A stretch of 35,151 nucleotides of DNA from contig CANOVJ010000045.1 of NCBI GenBank assembly GCA_947570615.1, positions 1-35,151 of the forward strand. Reading direction: 5' to 3'. The notes beneath the pieces are model-generated. The model ran no database searches, was not told where the DNA came from, and saw nothing but the letters and a program-made list of their open reading frames with translations. Both the position numbers and the translations under genes were made by a program. Positions 24,801 through 31,784 of this stretch are shown here, in pieces. The DNA comes from an uncultured Lachnospiraceae bacterium. Its GTDB lineage: Bacteria > Bacillota > Clostridia > Lachnospirales > Lachnospiraceae. Each line of letters starts with the position of its first letter. Positions within the stretch are counted from its first letter, which is position 1.

Positions 24801-26449
24801 CGGGGATCACGGAGGTGAATTCCTTAAGCGCCCACTACCGGTGCCCCAAATGCTTTTACTGTGATTTTGACTCTCCGGAGATCAAAGCCTGCGCGGGAAA
24901 CGCGGGGTGCGATCTTCCGGATAAGGTATGCCCTGTGTGCGGGGAAAAGCTGGTGAAGGACGGTTTCGACATTCCCTTTGAAACCTTCCTCGGATTTAAA
25001 GGGGACAAGGAGCCGGATATCGACCTGAACTTCTCAGGGGAATACCAGAGTAAGGCCCACAAATACACGGAGGTGATTTTCGGCGCGGGACAGACCTACC
25101 GGGCCGGGACTATCGCGACCCTGGCGGACAAGACCGCCTTCGGATATGTGAAGAATTATTATGAGGAGCGGGGCAGAAGAAAGCGGGTGTGTGAGATCAA
25201 CCGTATTGTGGGAGGCTGCACCGGAATCAGGCGCAGTACCGGCCAGCATCCCGGGGGGATTATCGTGCTGCCCATGGGGGAGGATATCAACTCCTTTACC
25301 CCGGTACAGCATCCGGCCAACGATACCACTACGGATATCGTTACCACCCATTTTGACTACCATTCCATCGACCATAACCTGCTCAAGCTGGATATTCTCG
25401 GACACGATGATCCCACCATGATCCGTATGCTCCAGGATCTGACCAGGATAGATCCCACGAAAATTCCGCTGGACGATAAAGGGGTAATGTCCCTGTTCCA
25501 GAATACCTCCGCCCTGGGCATCACCCCGGAGCAGATCGACGACTGTCCGGTGGGCTCTCTGGGGATTCCGGAATTTGGAACGGAGTTTGTAATCCAGATG
25601 CTTCTGGATACGAAGCCTCAGTGTCTTTCCGACCTGATCCGGATCTCCGGCCTGGGACACGGAACCGACGTCTGGCTTGGAAATGCACAGACCCTGATTC
25701 TGGACGGCAAGGCCACCATCTCCACGGCCATCTGCTGCCGTGACGATATCATGATTTATCTGATCAGCCAGGGGGTGGAGAGCGCGCTGGCCTTCACCAT
25801 TATGGAAAGCGTGCGTAAGGGGAAAGGCTTAAAGCCCGAGTGGGAGCAGGCCATGAAGGCGCAGAACGTGCCGGACTGGTATATCTGGTCCTGTAAAAAG
25901 ATCAAGTACATGTTTCCCAAGGCCCACGCGGCGGCCTATGTGATGATGGCCTGGCGGATTGCCTACTGCAAGATCAATTACCCGCTGGCCTACTATGCCT
26001 CCTATTTTTCCATCCGCGCCTCGGCCTTTTCCTACGAGATCATGTGCCGGGGAAAGCAGCACCTGGAAAATACCATGGCCGACTATAAGAAAAGAAGCGA
26101 CACCCTCACCAAAAAGGAGCAGGATACCTTCAAGGATATGAAAATCGTGCAGGAAATGTATGCCAGAGGATTTCATTTCGTGCCCATCGATATCTTTCTG
26201 GCCCACTCCAGGAACTTCCAGATCGTGGGGGATAAGCTGATGCCATCCTTAAACAGTATCGACGGCCTGGGGGAGAAGGCGGCGGACGCCATAGTGGAGG
26301 CGGCCAGGGGCGGCCCCTTTCTCTCCAAAGATGATTTCCGCGACAGGACGAAGGTGTCCCGTACGGTGGTGGACATGATGGATGAGCTGGGACTTTTGGG
26401 GCAGCTCCCGGAATCCAATCAGATCAGCCTGTTTGATTTTGTGTCATGA
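21887..26449 (+). CDS. polC: DNA polymerase III alpha subunit, PolC type
   Basis: PolC is the replicative polymerase of low-GC Gram-positives and includes its own proofreading exonuclease. In order: N-terminal domain (1-180), a low-complexity linker (about 185-255), OB fold (about 280-385), PHP domain starting at HCHTKMSDMDG (about 392) interrupted by a DEDD exonuclease (FDIETTGF at about 498, then HNAGFDMSF), a four-Cys zinc segment (CPKCFYC, CPVCG; about 986-1022), the palm aspartates in PDIDLNFS (about 1043), and fingers with a C-terminal helix-hairpin-helix region (SLNSIDGLGEKAADAI). At 1520 aa it is longer than B. subtilis PolC (about 1437), mostly from the linker. The start has AAGAGGT upstream. 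Confidence 0.97.
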   Translation: MAKQFFEVFPALKLEEKIQALFEEVSVERVSVTKSRDYIRVTISSRHLIPKETVFRVEEEIRKQLFAHQPVRIRLYERFHLSQQYTPEKLMDAYRESILLELRALSPVEYHLFKGAELSFHGDESLTLTVAESAFARDKEKELIRILEKIFNERCGFSIVCGMEYEERKKADRQEELFIVRQAAMNAPGQPSQENDGGKSLRSSREENARKAPAKEAERQPSGQSAQGAGSVSSFSGNGEKGGLRKGEITKSGRPDFKRALKRSDNPDVIYGRDFQEDAIPIEDIEGEMGEVVIRGKIISQDSRGIRNQKTILMFDMTDFTDTMTIKLFVHNDQMGEITQGIKKGAFVKLKGITSIDKFDNELTIGSVVGIKRIPDFTTSRKDKSGRKRVELHCHTKMSDMDGVSEAKDIVKRAYQWGHPAIAITDHGVVQAFPDANHVWEDLWKAEKARCKEAGEQAPEKQDFFKIIYGMEAYLVDDLQEIVTGERGQDLGADFVVFDIETTGFSPVNNRIIEIGAVKVKDGEIAERFSSFVNPDVPIPFEIEKLTGINDGMVKDAPMIDQVLPAFLDFCADAVLVAHNAGFDMSFIRENALRLGIGRSFTCVDTLGIARVLLPHQARHTLDAVAKTLGVSLENHHRAVDDAGATAEIFVKFIPMLREAGADTLAGVNAMGASSPEIVKRLPSCHAIILAQNNVGRENLYTLVSESHLTYYSKRPRVPKSLLARHREGLLLGSACEAGELYRALLDARPDSEIARIVNFYDYLEIQPLGNNQFMIESEKITAVNSMEDIMDINRRIVALGEEFHKPVVGTCDVHFLEPEDEVYRRIIMAGKHFADADNQAPLYFRTTEEMLEEFSYLGREKAEEVVITNTNRIADRIDVMAPVRPDKCPPVIPDSDRTLTDICYNRAHELYGQELPGIVKERLEKELNSIITNGFAVMYIIAQKLVWKSVEDGYLVGSRGSVGSSLVAFMAGITEVNSLSAHYRCPKCFYCDFDSPEIKACAGNAGCDLPDKVCPVCGEKLVKDGFDIPFETFLGFKGDKEPDIDLNFSGEYQSKAHKYTEVIFGAGQTYRAGTIATLADKTAFGYVKNYYEERGRRKRVCEINRIVGGCTGIRRSTGQHPGGIIVLPMGEDINSFTPVQHPANDTTTDIVTTHFDYHSIDHNLLKLDILGHDDPTMIRMLQDLTRIDPTKIPLDDKGVMSLFQNTSALGITPEQIDDCPVGSLGIPEFGTEFVIQMLLDTKPQCLSDLIRISGLGHGTDVWLGNAQTLILDGKATISTAICCRDDIMIYLISQGVESALAFTIMESVRKGKGLKPEWEQAMKAQNVPDWYIWSCKKIKYMFPKAHAAAYVMMAWRIAYCKINYPLAYYASYFSIRASAFSYEIMCRGKQHLENTMADYKKRSDTLTKKEQDTFKDMKIVQEMYARGFHFVPIDIFLAHSRNFQIVGDKLMPSLNSIDGLGEKAADAIVEAARGGPFLSKDDFRDRTKVSRTVVDMMDELGLLGQLPESNQISLFDFVS

Positions 26450-26463
26450 GAGGGGCGGACAGT

Positions 26464-27327
26464 TCAGCTCTCATGCAGCTCCTCTCTGCGATACCTTCCG
26501 GGACTGACCTGATAATATTTCCGAAAGGCGCAGGAAAAATGCTCGGCGCTGAAATAGCCCAGAGCCTCGGCAATGGAGGTGATGCTTCGCTGGCGGTCGG
26601 CAAGCAGAATGGCGGCGGCAGACATTCTGGCCTCCGTCTTTTTTTCCTGAAAGGTCTTCCCGTAAAATTTCACCAGAAGCCGCTGGGTCTGCCGGGGGCT
26701 TAAGCCCAGCCGGGCCGCCAGATCGGACAGCGACAGGGACGGATACTCGTACAGAAAATACTCTTCGATGATAACGGACTTAGTATCGGCCAGGTTGCTT
26801 TTTGAGAAATCTGTCCGGGAGATGGGACACTGCTCGTAGTTGCGTACCGCCAGGATTACAAGCTGGGACAGAAGAAGCCGGACCTGCTCCTGGTAACCGG
26901 TGAAACGCTCAGACAGCTCGTGAAAAAGCCGCTTCATAAGCTCGTGGATGTTCTGCGTATCCCTTCCGATCCAGAAGGGGGTCGCCAGAAAGCTGTCCAT
27001 AAGCGGAGCCGGTGCGCTGCTCCTGGGATTTTTGCGGACCTTGAAATAGATGCAGTATTCCTGCATGGGGTCGGAGAGAAGGGGCGTCTGGGAATGTATT
27101 ACGTGGGGGCCGGTGACAAAGAGCGTGCCCGGGGTGATGTCGTAGAGCTGTCCGCCGGCTTTCAGCTTTCCGTATCCCAGAGGAATATAGTGGATCTCAT
27201 AACAGTCGCTGCCATGGCTGTGGGCGGGGATCGTCCGGGTAAATCGCTCAAAAATAATGTTCAGCGCCTGGAGGCGGGCATTGTCCAGGGTAAACTGGAT
27301 GTCCATATCTGTGTAGAGAGTCTTCAT
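26464..27327 (-). CDS. AraC-family transcriptional regulator with cupin sensor domain
   Basis: The 287-aa regulator has an N-terminal cupin-like ligand domain (with AHSHGSDCYEIHYIPLGYG, then DITPGTLFVTGP) and a C-terminal AraC double helix-turn-helix: LSLSDLAARLGLSPRQTQRL and SITSIAEALGYFSAEHFS ending with YYQVSPGRYRRE. The start is the ATG at 27327, with GAAAGGAA upstream; the frame is open to 27459 but those residues are not domain-like. It is transcribed away from the dehydrogenase-reductase-FucU-fucosidase genes, the usual arrangement for a sugar-responsive activator of its divergent neighbour. Its inducer is inferred to be a sugar, perhaps fucose, of this locus. It converges with polC, 14 bases apart; an 8-bp dyad (26445-26452 with 26468-26475) spans both stops. 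Confidence 0.9.
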   Translation of the reverse strand: MKTLYTDMDIQFTLDNARLQALNIIFERFTRTIPAHSHGSDCYEIHYIPLGYGKLKAGGQLYDITPGTLFVTGPHVIHSQTPLLSDPMQEYCIYFKVRKNPRSSAPAPLMDSFLATPFWIGRDTQNIHELMKRLFHELSERFTGYQEQVRLLLSQLVILAVRNYEQCPISRTDFSKSNLADTKSVIIEEYFLYEYPSLSLSDLAARLGLSPRQTQRLLVKFYGKTFQEKKTEARMSAAAILLADRQRSITSIAEALGYFSAEHFSCAFRKYYQVSPGRYRREELHES

Positions 27328-27448
27328 GGGATCGGATTCCTTTCCTGAAAATTGTGGGGTGAAGCATGGGATTGCTTCCGGCAGAGACGGCCTCTGCGCC
27401 CGGCGGGAGAAACCTGCGCCGTCCAGATCCAGTTTATCACATAAAACC

Positions 27449-27473
27449 TTCAAAAACACGACATATTTTTGAA
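27449..27473. promoter_or_regulatory. Perfect 8-bp dyad, candidate operator
   Basis: TTCAAAAA (27449-27456) and TTTTTGAA (27466-27473) form an inverted repeat with a 9-base spacer in the divergent AraC/dehydrogenase region. Its centre is about 67 bases upstream of the predicted start of the dehydrogenase transcript, a position suited to an activator. A second dyad, GCAGAG/CTCTGC (27381-27397), lies nearer to the AraC gene. The rest of the 297-base gap shows no gene. Confidence 0.4.
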
Positions 27474-27515
27474 AAATGCGGCGGATATGACGCTTAAAAA
27501 AATCTTTTCAGTGTT

Positions 27516-27521
27516 TATAAT
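27516..27521 (+). promoter_or_regulatory. Candidate -10 box of the fucose-type operon
   Basis: TATAAT at 27516-27521 is a perfect -10 box. The -35 position (around 27493-27498, CTTAAA) is poor, which fits a promoter that depends on an activator such as the divergent AraC protein. It leaves a leader of about 97 bases. Confidence 0.45.
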
Positions 27522-27624
27522 GAAAGGTAAGAGGGCCGCTTCCGGAGACCATTCTCTGAAGAAGGCCGGGAAACGAAAATCTGTTACGGGCGGGCCGGAA
27601 GGCCGCGCAGAAAAGAGGGAAATT

Positions 27625-28689
27625 ATGGCGGTAAAAATGATGATGAAGGGGGCGGTTCTGCCCGGCAACAGCACGGTAGAGCTTAAGGATTTTGAGGTTC
27701 CCACCCCGGGACATGGCCAGGTGCTGGTAAAAACCATGGCCACCACAATCTGCGGCAGCGATATCCGGTGTATTTACCGGGAACATACGGGCAAGGGGCC
27801 GGAGGGCTATATTCCCGGCATGGTGGCCGGACATGAGCCCTGCGGCGTGATTGCGGAGGAGGGAGAGGGCCTTCGGCGGTTTAAAAAGGGAGACCGGGTG
27901 ATCGTGTATCATATCTCCGGCTGCGGGGTCTGCAATGACTGCCGCAGAGGCTACTATATATCCTGTAAGAGCTCCTTCCGTCAGGCCTACGGCTGGCAGA
28001 GAAACGGCGGGATGGCTCCTTATATCCTGGCCGAGGAGAAGGATCTGATCGCATTGCCGGACGAGCTCACCTACAAGGACGGGGCACAGGTGGCCTGTGG
28101 GTTCGGAACCGTGTACGAGGCTATCGAGAAGATCGGTATCTGCGGAAACGACGCGGTGCTGGTTACGGGACTTGGGCCTGTGGGGCTTGCGGCCCTGATG
28201 CTTGCCAGAGCCATGGGGGCGAATCTGCTGATCGGTGTGGAGATGAATCCGTACCGGATCGAGCTTGCCAGGAAGCTGGGGCTGGCGGACTATGTATTTC
28301 AGCCGGGAGAGGACACCCTCAAGGAGATTCTTAAGGTTACCGGAGGAAACGGCGTGGAGAGGGCCATCGACGCTTCGGCCAATGACACCGGCAGAGCGCT
28401 GGCCATCCGGGCAACAAGAGAGTGGGGGAAGATCGCCTTTGTGGGCGAGGGCGGAACCTGCACCTTTAATCCCAGCCCGGATATCATCCACGGACAGAAG
28501 ACCATCTATGGCTCCTGGGTGACGTCGCTGTGGAAGATGGAGGAGCTGGTGGAGCGTCTGGTGCGCTGGGGAATCCATCCGGAGGATCTGATTACCCATG
28601 AATTTCCCATCGAGGAGGCGGCGGCGGCCTATCAGCTGATGGCAGCAGGAGAGTGCGGAAAAGTGGCGGTTACGTTCGGGGAGGAATAA
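27625..28689 (+). CDS. Zinc-dependent medium-chain alcohol/polyol dehydrogenase
   Basis: The 354-aa MDR enzyme oxidises an alcohol or polyol with NAD(P). Catalytic zinc ligands are C43 (ICGSDIR), H70 and E71 (GHEPCG); structural zinc cysteines are C100, C103, C106 and C114 (CGVCNDCRRGYYISC). The Rossmann loop is GLGPVGLAAL, and the acidic residue at the end of the next strand (LIGVEMNP) suggests NAD over NADP. The closest general group is the sorbitol/threonine dehydrogenase-like family. ATG 27625 is chosen for GAGGGA just upstream and for family-like residues; the frame is open to 27469 but those residues are not MDR-like. It overlaps the next gene (TAATG) and starts the FucU-fucosidase operon, so a fucose-derived polyol is a candidate substrate. 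Confidence 0.87.
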   Translation: MAVKMMMKGAVLPGNSTVELKDFEVPTPGHGQVLVKTMATTICGSDIRCIYREHTGKGPEGYIPGMVAGHEPCGVIAEEGEGLRRFKKGDRVIVYHISGCGVCNDCRRGYYISCKSSFRQAYGWQRNGGMAPYILAEEKDLIALPDELTYKDGAQVACGFGTVYEAIEKIGICGNDAVLVTGLGPVGLAALMLARAMGANLLIGVEMNPYRIELARKLGLADYVFQPGEDTLKEILKVTGGNGVERAIDASANDTGRALAIRATREWGKIAFVGEGGTCTFNPSPDIIHGQKTIYGSWVTSLWKMEELVERLVRWGIHPEDLITHEFPIEEAAAAYQLMAAGECGKVAVTFGEE

Positions 28690-29708
28690 TGGAAGAGAGA
28701 ATCGAACAGAAAAAAATTCCCACACGGAGTTTATACAGTGGAGAGCGGATTCCCTGCCTGGGGCTTGGAACCTTCGGCTCGGACAAATATGGGGCCGACG
28801 CGGTAGCGGAGGCGGTGTACGGTGCGGTGAAGGCGGGATACCGTCTGATTGACTGCGCGTCGGTATATCAGAATGAAAAGCAGATCGGACAGGTGCTGGA
28901 GCGCCTTTTTGCGGAAAAAGTGGTGGAGCGCAGAGAGCTGTTTATCACCTCCAAGGTGTGGAACGATATGCACGGGGAGGGAAAGGTGGCGGTTTCCTTA
29001 AAGCAGAGCCTTTCGGATCTTAAGCTGGAGAATGTGGATCTGTACTTTGTCCACTGGCCGTTTCCCAATTATCATGCCCCGGGGTGTGACGGCGATTCCA
29101 GAAACCCGGACTCCAGGCCCTTTGACCTGGAGGAATTCATGACTGCCTGGCGGCAGTGCGAGGCGCTGGTGGATCAGGGGCTGACGCGCTATATCGGCAT
29201 GAGCAATATGACGGTTCCCAAGCTGGAGGCGGTGCTTCCTCTTTGCAGGATTAAACCCGCCGCGCTGGAGATGGAGCTGCATCCTTCCTTCCAGCAGCCG
29301 GAGCTTTTCGACTATGCCGTTGCCCATGATATTCTGCCGGTAGGGTACTGTCCCATCGGCTCTCCCTCCAGACCGGAGAGAGACAGGACGCAGCAGGATG
29401 TGGCGGATACGGAGCTGCCCGCGGTAGCGGCCGCCGCCAGGGCCCACGGGGTCCATCCGGCAGTGATCTGCCTGAAATGGGCGGTTCAGAGGGGGCAGGT
29501 TCCCATTCCCTTTTCCGTGAAGGAGCCCCAGTATTATTCCAATTTGAAATGCGTTACCGAGGATCCGCTCACGGACCAGGAGATGGAGGCCATCCGGCGG
29601 GAGGATAAGAACTGCCGCCTGATCAAGGGCCAGGTGTTTCTGTGGGAAGGAGCCCGGGGCTGGGAGGATCTCTGGGACATGGACGGCGAGATTGTAACCC
29701 GCAGATGA
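28689..29708 (+). CDS. Aldo-keto reductase
   Basis: The 339-aa protein is an NAD(P)H-dependent (alpha/beta)8 aldo-keto reductase. The catalytic tetrad is complete: D55 and Y60 (LIDCASVYQNE), K89 (ITSKVW) and H122 (FVHWPFP). LGLGTFG near residue 27 is the usual N-terminal strand. The cofactor-binding loop near the C-terminus reads IPFSVKEPQY where most family members have an IPKS-type loop, so cofactor preference may differ. Start ATG 28689 overlaps the dehydrogenase stop by one base, with GGGGAGGAA upstream. Tight coupling to an MDR dehydrogenase and FucU suggests that it acts on an aldose, for example reduction of L-fucose to L-fucitol; substrate is inferred only. Confidence 0.88.
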   Translation: MEERIEQKKIPTRSLYSGERIPCLGLGTFGSDKYGADAVAEAVYGAVKAGYRLIDCASVYQNEKQIGQVLERLFAEKVVERRELFITSKVWNDMHGEGKVAVSLKQSLSDLKLENVDLYFVHWPFPNYHAPGCDGDSRNPDSRPFDLEEFMTAWRQCEALVDQGLTRYIGMSNMTVPKLEAVLPLCRIKPAALEMELHPSFQQPELFDYAVAHDILPVGYCPIGSPSRPERDRTQQDVADTELPAVAAAARAHGVHPAVICLKWAVQRGQVPIPFSVKEPQYYSNLKCVTEDPLTDQEMEAIRREDKNCRLIKGQVFLWEGARGWEDLWDMDGEIVTRR

Positions 29709-29744
29709 AGGACATCTGCGGAACTCTTAATAGGAGAATAGATT

Positions 29745-30182
29745 ATGTTAAAAGGAATACCGAAAATTTTATCCCCGGAGCTGCTTAAGGTTTTGTGCGA
29801 GATGGGACACAGCGACAGGCTGGTGATAGCGGACGGGAACTTCCCGGCGCAGACAATGGGAAAAAACGGGATCGTGATCCGCATGGACGGTCACGGAACG
29901 TGTGAGCTTCTGGAGGCCATTTTGCAGGTTTTCCCGCTGGATACCTATGTGGAGCATCCCATGAACCTGATGCAGGTGATGCCCGGGGATCCGGTGGAGA
30001 CGCCCATCTGGGATTCCTACCGGGAGATCGTAAAGAAGGCGGACGGGCGGGGAGAAAAGGTTATCGGGCAGATCGAGCGGTTTGCCTTTTATGAGGAGGC
30101 CAGAGACGCTTACGCCATCATTGCTACAGGAGAAGGCGCGCTGTATGCGAACATCATGCTGCAAAAGGGCGTGGTGGCGTAG
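29745..30182 (+). CDS. fucU: L-fucose mutarotase (FucU/RbsD family)
   Basis: RbsD/FucU proteins interconvert anomers of free sugars; FucU works on L-fucose and RbsD on D-ribose. The 145-aa protein has the catalytic histidine H22 (MGHSDRLVIADGNFP, with D30) and the C-terminal residues YANIMLQKGV, which match FucU rather than RbsD. Length is close to E. coli FucU (140 aa). AGGAG (29733-29737) precedes the ATG. It lies between the reductase and the GH29 fucosidase; GH29 enzymes release beta-L-fucose, which FucU would equilibrate with the alpha anomer for the next enzyme. This is the strongest clue that the operon handles L-fucose. Confidence 0.88.
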   Translation: MLKGIPKILSPELLKVLCEMGHSDRLVIADGNFPAQTMGKNGIVIRMDGHGTCELLEAILQVFPLDTYVEHPMNLMQVMPGDPVETPIWDSYREIVKKADGRGEKVIGQIERFAFYEEARDAYAIIATGEGALYANIMLQKGVVA

Positions 30183-30194
30183 AGGGGAGCAGAT

Positions 30195-31667
30195 ATGTAT
30201 AATATGAAGAATTACCTGGATACCATTGACAGGGTGATCGCCCAGGGGCCCTACGAGGCCACATGGGAATCGCTCTCCGCTTATGAGCCGCCCAGGTGGT
30301 ACCAGGACGCGAAGTTCGGAATTTTTATCCACTGGGGGGTTTACAGTGTGCCCGCCTTTGGGAACGAGTGGTATCCCCGGAATATGTATATGCAGGGTAC
30401 GCCGGAGTATGAGCATCACCTGAAAACCTATGGGAAACACAGGGATTTTGGCTATAAGGACTTTATCCCCATGTTCCGGGCGGAGCATTTTGATCCGGAG
30501 CAGTGGGCAGAGCTGTTTGAGAAGGCCGGAGCCAGATATGTGGTGCCTGTGGCGGAGCATCACGACGGCTTTCAGATGTACCAGAGTGAGATTTCCCACT
30601 GGAACGCCGGGGAGATGGGCCCCAAAAGGGATGTGCTGGGCGAGCTGAAGGAGAGCTTTGGCAAAAGAGGGATGGAGACGGGGGTTTCCTCCCACCGGAT
30701 AGAGCACTGGTTTTTTATGGGGCATGGAAAGGATTTCGAGAGCGATATCGCAGAGCCCCTGCAGCGGGGGGACTTTTACTGGCCTGCCATGCCGGAGTCA
30801 GATCATCAGGATATTTTCAGCGAGCCTGTCCCGAGCAGGGAGTTTCTGGAGGACTGGCTGGTGCGGACCTGTGAGCTGATCGACAAATACCAGCCCAGGA
30901 TTCTGTATTTTGACTGGTGGATCCAGCACAGCGCCTGCAGGCCTTATCTGAAAAAGCTGGCGGCCTACTATTATAACCGGGCGGCGCAGTGGGGCGTTTC
31001 GGTGGCCATCAATTACAAGCATGACGCGTTTCTGTTCGGAACCGCGGTGCCGGATGTGGAGCGGGGGCAGTTTGCGGATGTAAAGCCTTATTTCTGGCAG
31101 ACAGACACTGCCATCGCCCTGAATTCCTGGGGCTATACGCAGAACAATCAGTTCCGCCCGGCCCAGGATATCATCTGCGATCTGGTGGATATTGTGAGCA
31201 AGAACGGGACGCTTCTTCTGAATGTGGGCCCGAAAGCGGACGGGACCATATCCGACGAGGACCGGGCGGTGCTTCTGGAGATCGGAGAGTGGCTTAAGGT
31301 CAACGGGGAGGCGATCTACGCAACCAGGACCTGGCGCAAATACGGGGAGGGCCCCACGCAGATCGTGGAGGGGCAGTTCTCGGACGGGATCAAAAAGAAC
31401 TTCACAAGCAGGGACTTCCGGTTTACCACAGCCCGGGGATGGCTTTATGCCACGGCCTTAAAGCGCAGTGAAGACGGGGAATACTGCATTACCTCCCTGG
31501 GAGAACAGGACGCCTCGAGAGTCGCCAACTTCCACGGAATGATCGGGCAGGTAAAGGTGCTGGGAGAGGACCAGGCGCCCACATGGACCAGGGATGAGGC
31601 GGGACTTCACATAAAGTGTCAGGGAAAGGGAAGCGGCCCCATCGTATTTAAGATCAGAACAGAATAA
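30195..31667 (+). CDS. GH29 alpha-L-fucosidase, cytoplasmic
   Basis: The 490-aa enzyme is a retaining alpha-L-fucosidase that cleaves terminal fucose from glycans. Family motifs: the N-terminal WYQDAKFGIFIHWGVYSVPA, then VAEHHDGFQMY (H122-H123-D124), and the likely nucleophile D240 in RILYFDWW. LLLNVGPKADGTI follows in the barrel end, then a C-terminal beta domain. No signal peptide is present, so it acts inside the cell on imported oligosaccharides. It starts 12 bases after fucU, with AGGGGAG upstream, and is the last gene before the terminator at 31690. Linkage specificity (alpha-1,2, 1,3 or 1,4) cannot be told from this sequence. Confidence 0.93.
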   Translation: MYNMKNYLDTIDRVIAQGPYEATWESLSAYEPPRWYQDAKFGIFIHWGVYSVPAFGNEWYPRNMYMQGTPEYEHHLKTYGKHRDFGYKDFIPMFRAEHFDPEQWAELFEKAGARYVVPVAEHHDGFQMYQSEISHWNAGEMGPKRDVLGELKESFGKRGMETGVSSHRIEHWFFMGHGKDFESDIAEPLQRGDFYWPAMPESDHQDIFSEPVPSREFLEDWLVRTCELIDKYQPRILYFDWWIQHSACRPYLKKLAAYYYNRAAQWGVSVAINYKHDAFLFGTAVPDVERGQFADVKPYFWQTDTAIALNSWGYTQNNQFRPAQDIICDLVDIVSKNGTLLLNVGPKADGTISDEDRAVLLEIGEWLKVNGEAIYATRTWRKYGEGPTQIVEGQFSDGIKKNFTSRDFRFTTARGWLYATALKRSEDGEYCITSLGEQDASRVANFHGMIGQVKVLGEDQAPTWTRDEAGLHIKCQGKGSGPIVFKIRTE

Positions 31668-31689
31668 AAGAGGCGATTTTGACCTTCCG

Positions 31690-31721
31690 AAAAAAAGTGC
31701 TGTTAAAAAGCACTTTTTTTT
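31690..31721 (+). terminator. Rho-independent terminator after the fucosidase
   Basis: A perfect 12-bp stem (31690-31701 with 31709-31720; core AGTGCT/AGCACT with A/T flanks) closes a 7-base loop and continues into a T8 run. It is built like the terminator at 8366-8395 and separates the fucosidase operon from the GH31 gene. Confidence 0.92.
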
Positions 31722-31759
31722 GGTAAAATCAGATAGAAGGAACCCGGAACAGATCCGGG
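31721..31759 (+). promoter_or_regulatory. Candidate promoter and dyad before the GH31 gene
   Basis: TGGTAAAAT (31721-31729) is an extended -10-like box that starts in the terminator T tract; no good -35 box is present. Just downstream CCCGGA (31743-31748) and TCCGGG (31754-31759) form a perfect 6-bp inverted repeat with a 5-base spacer, which could be an operator or a leader hairpin. Both are weak calls. Confidence 0.35.
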
Positions 31760-31784
31760 AATTCCGTTCAGGAAGGGGAAAACG

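Noticed and set aside
26445-26475. Bidirectional terminator between polC and the AraC gene
   Set aside because: The CATGAGAG/CTCTCATG dyad has a 15-base loop and no T tract on either strand, so it is not called as a terminator.
27469-27624. Longer N-terminus for the MDR dehydrogenase
   Set aside because: The -10 box at 27516 and ribosome site at 27615-27620 fall inside it, and the residues are basic and not MDR-like.
27508-28725. 405-aa minus-strand frame opposite the MDR dehydrogenase
   Set aside because: The plus-strand gene has complete zinc and NAD motifs; the minus frame has none.
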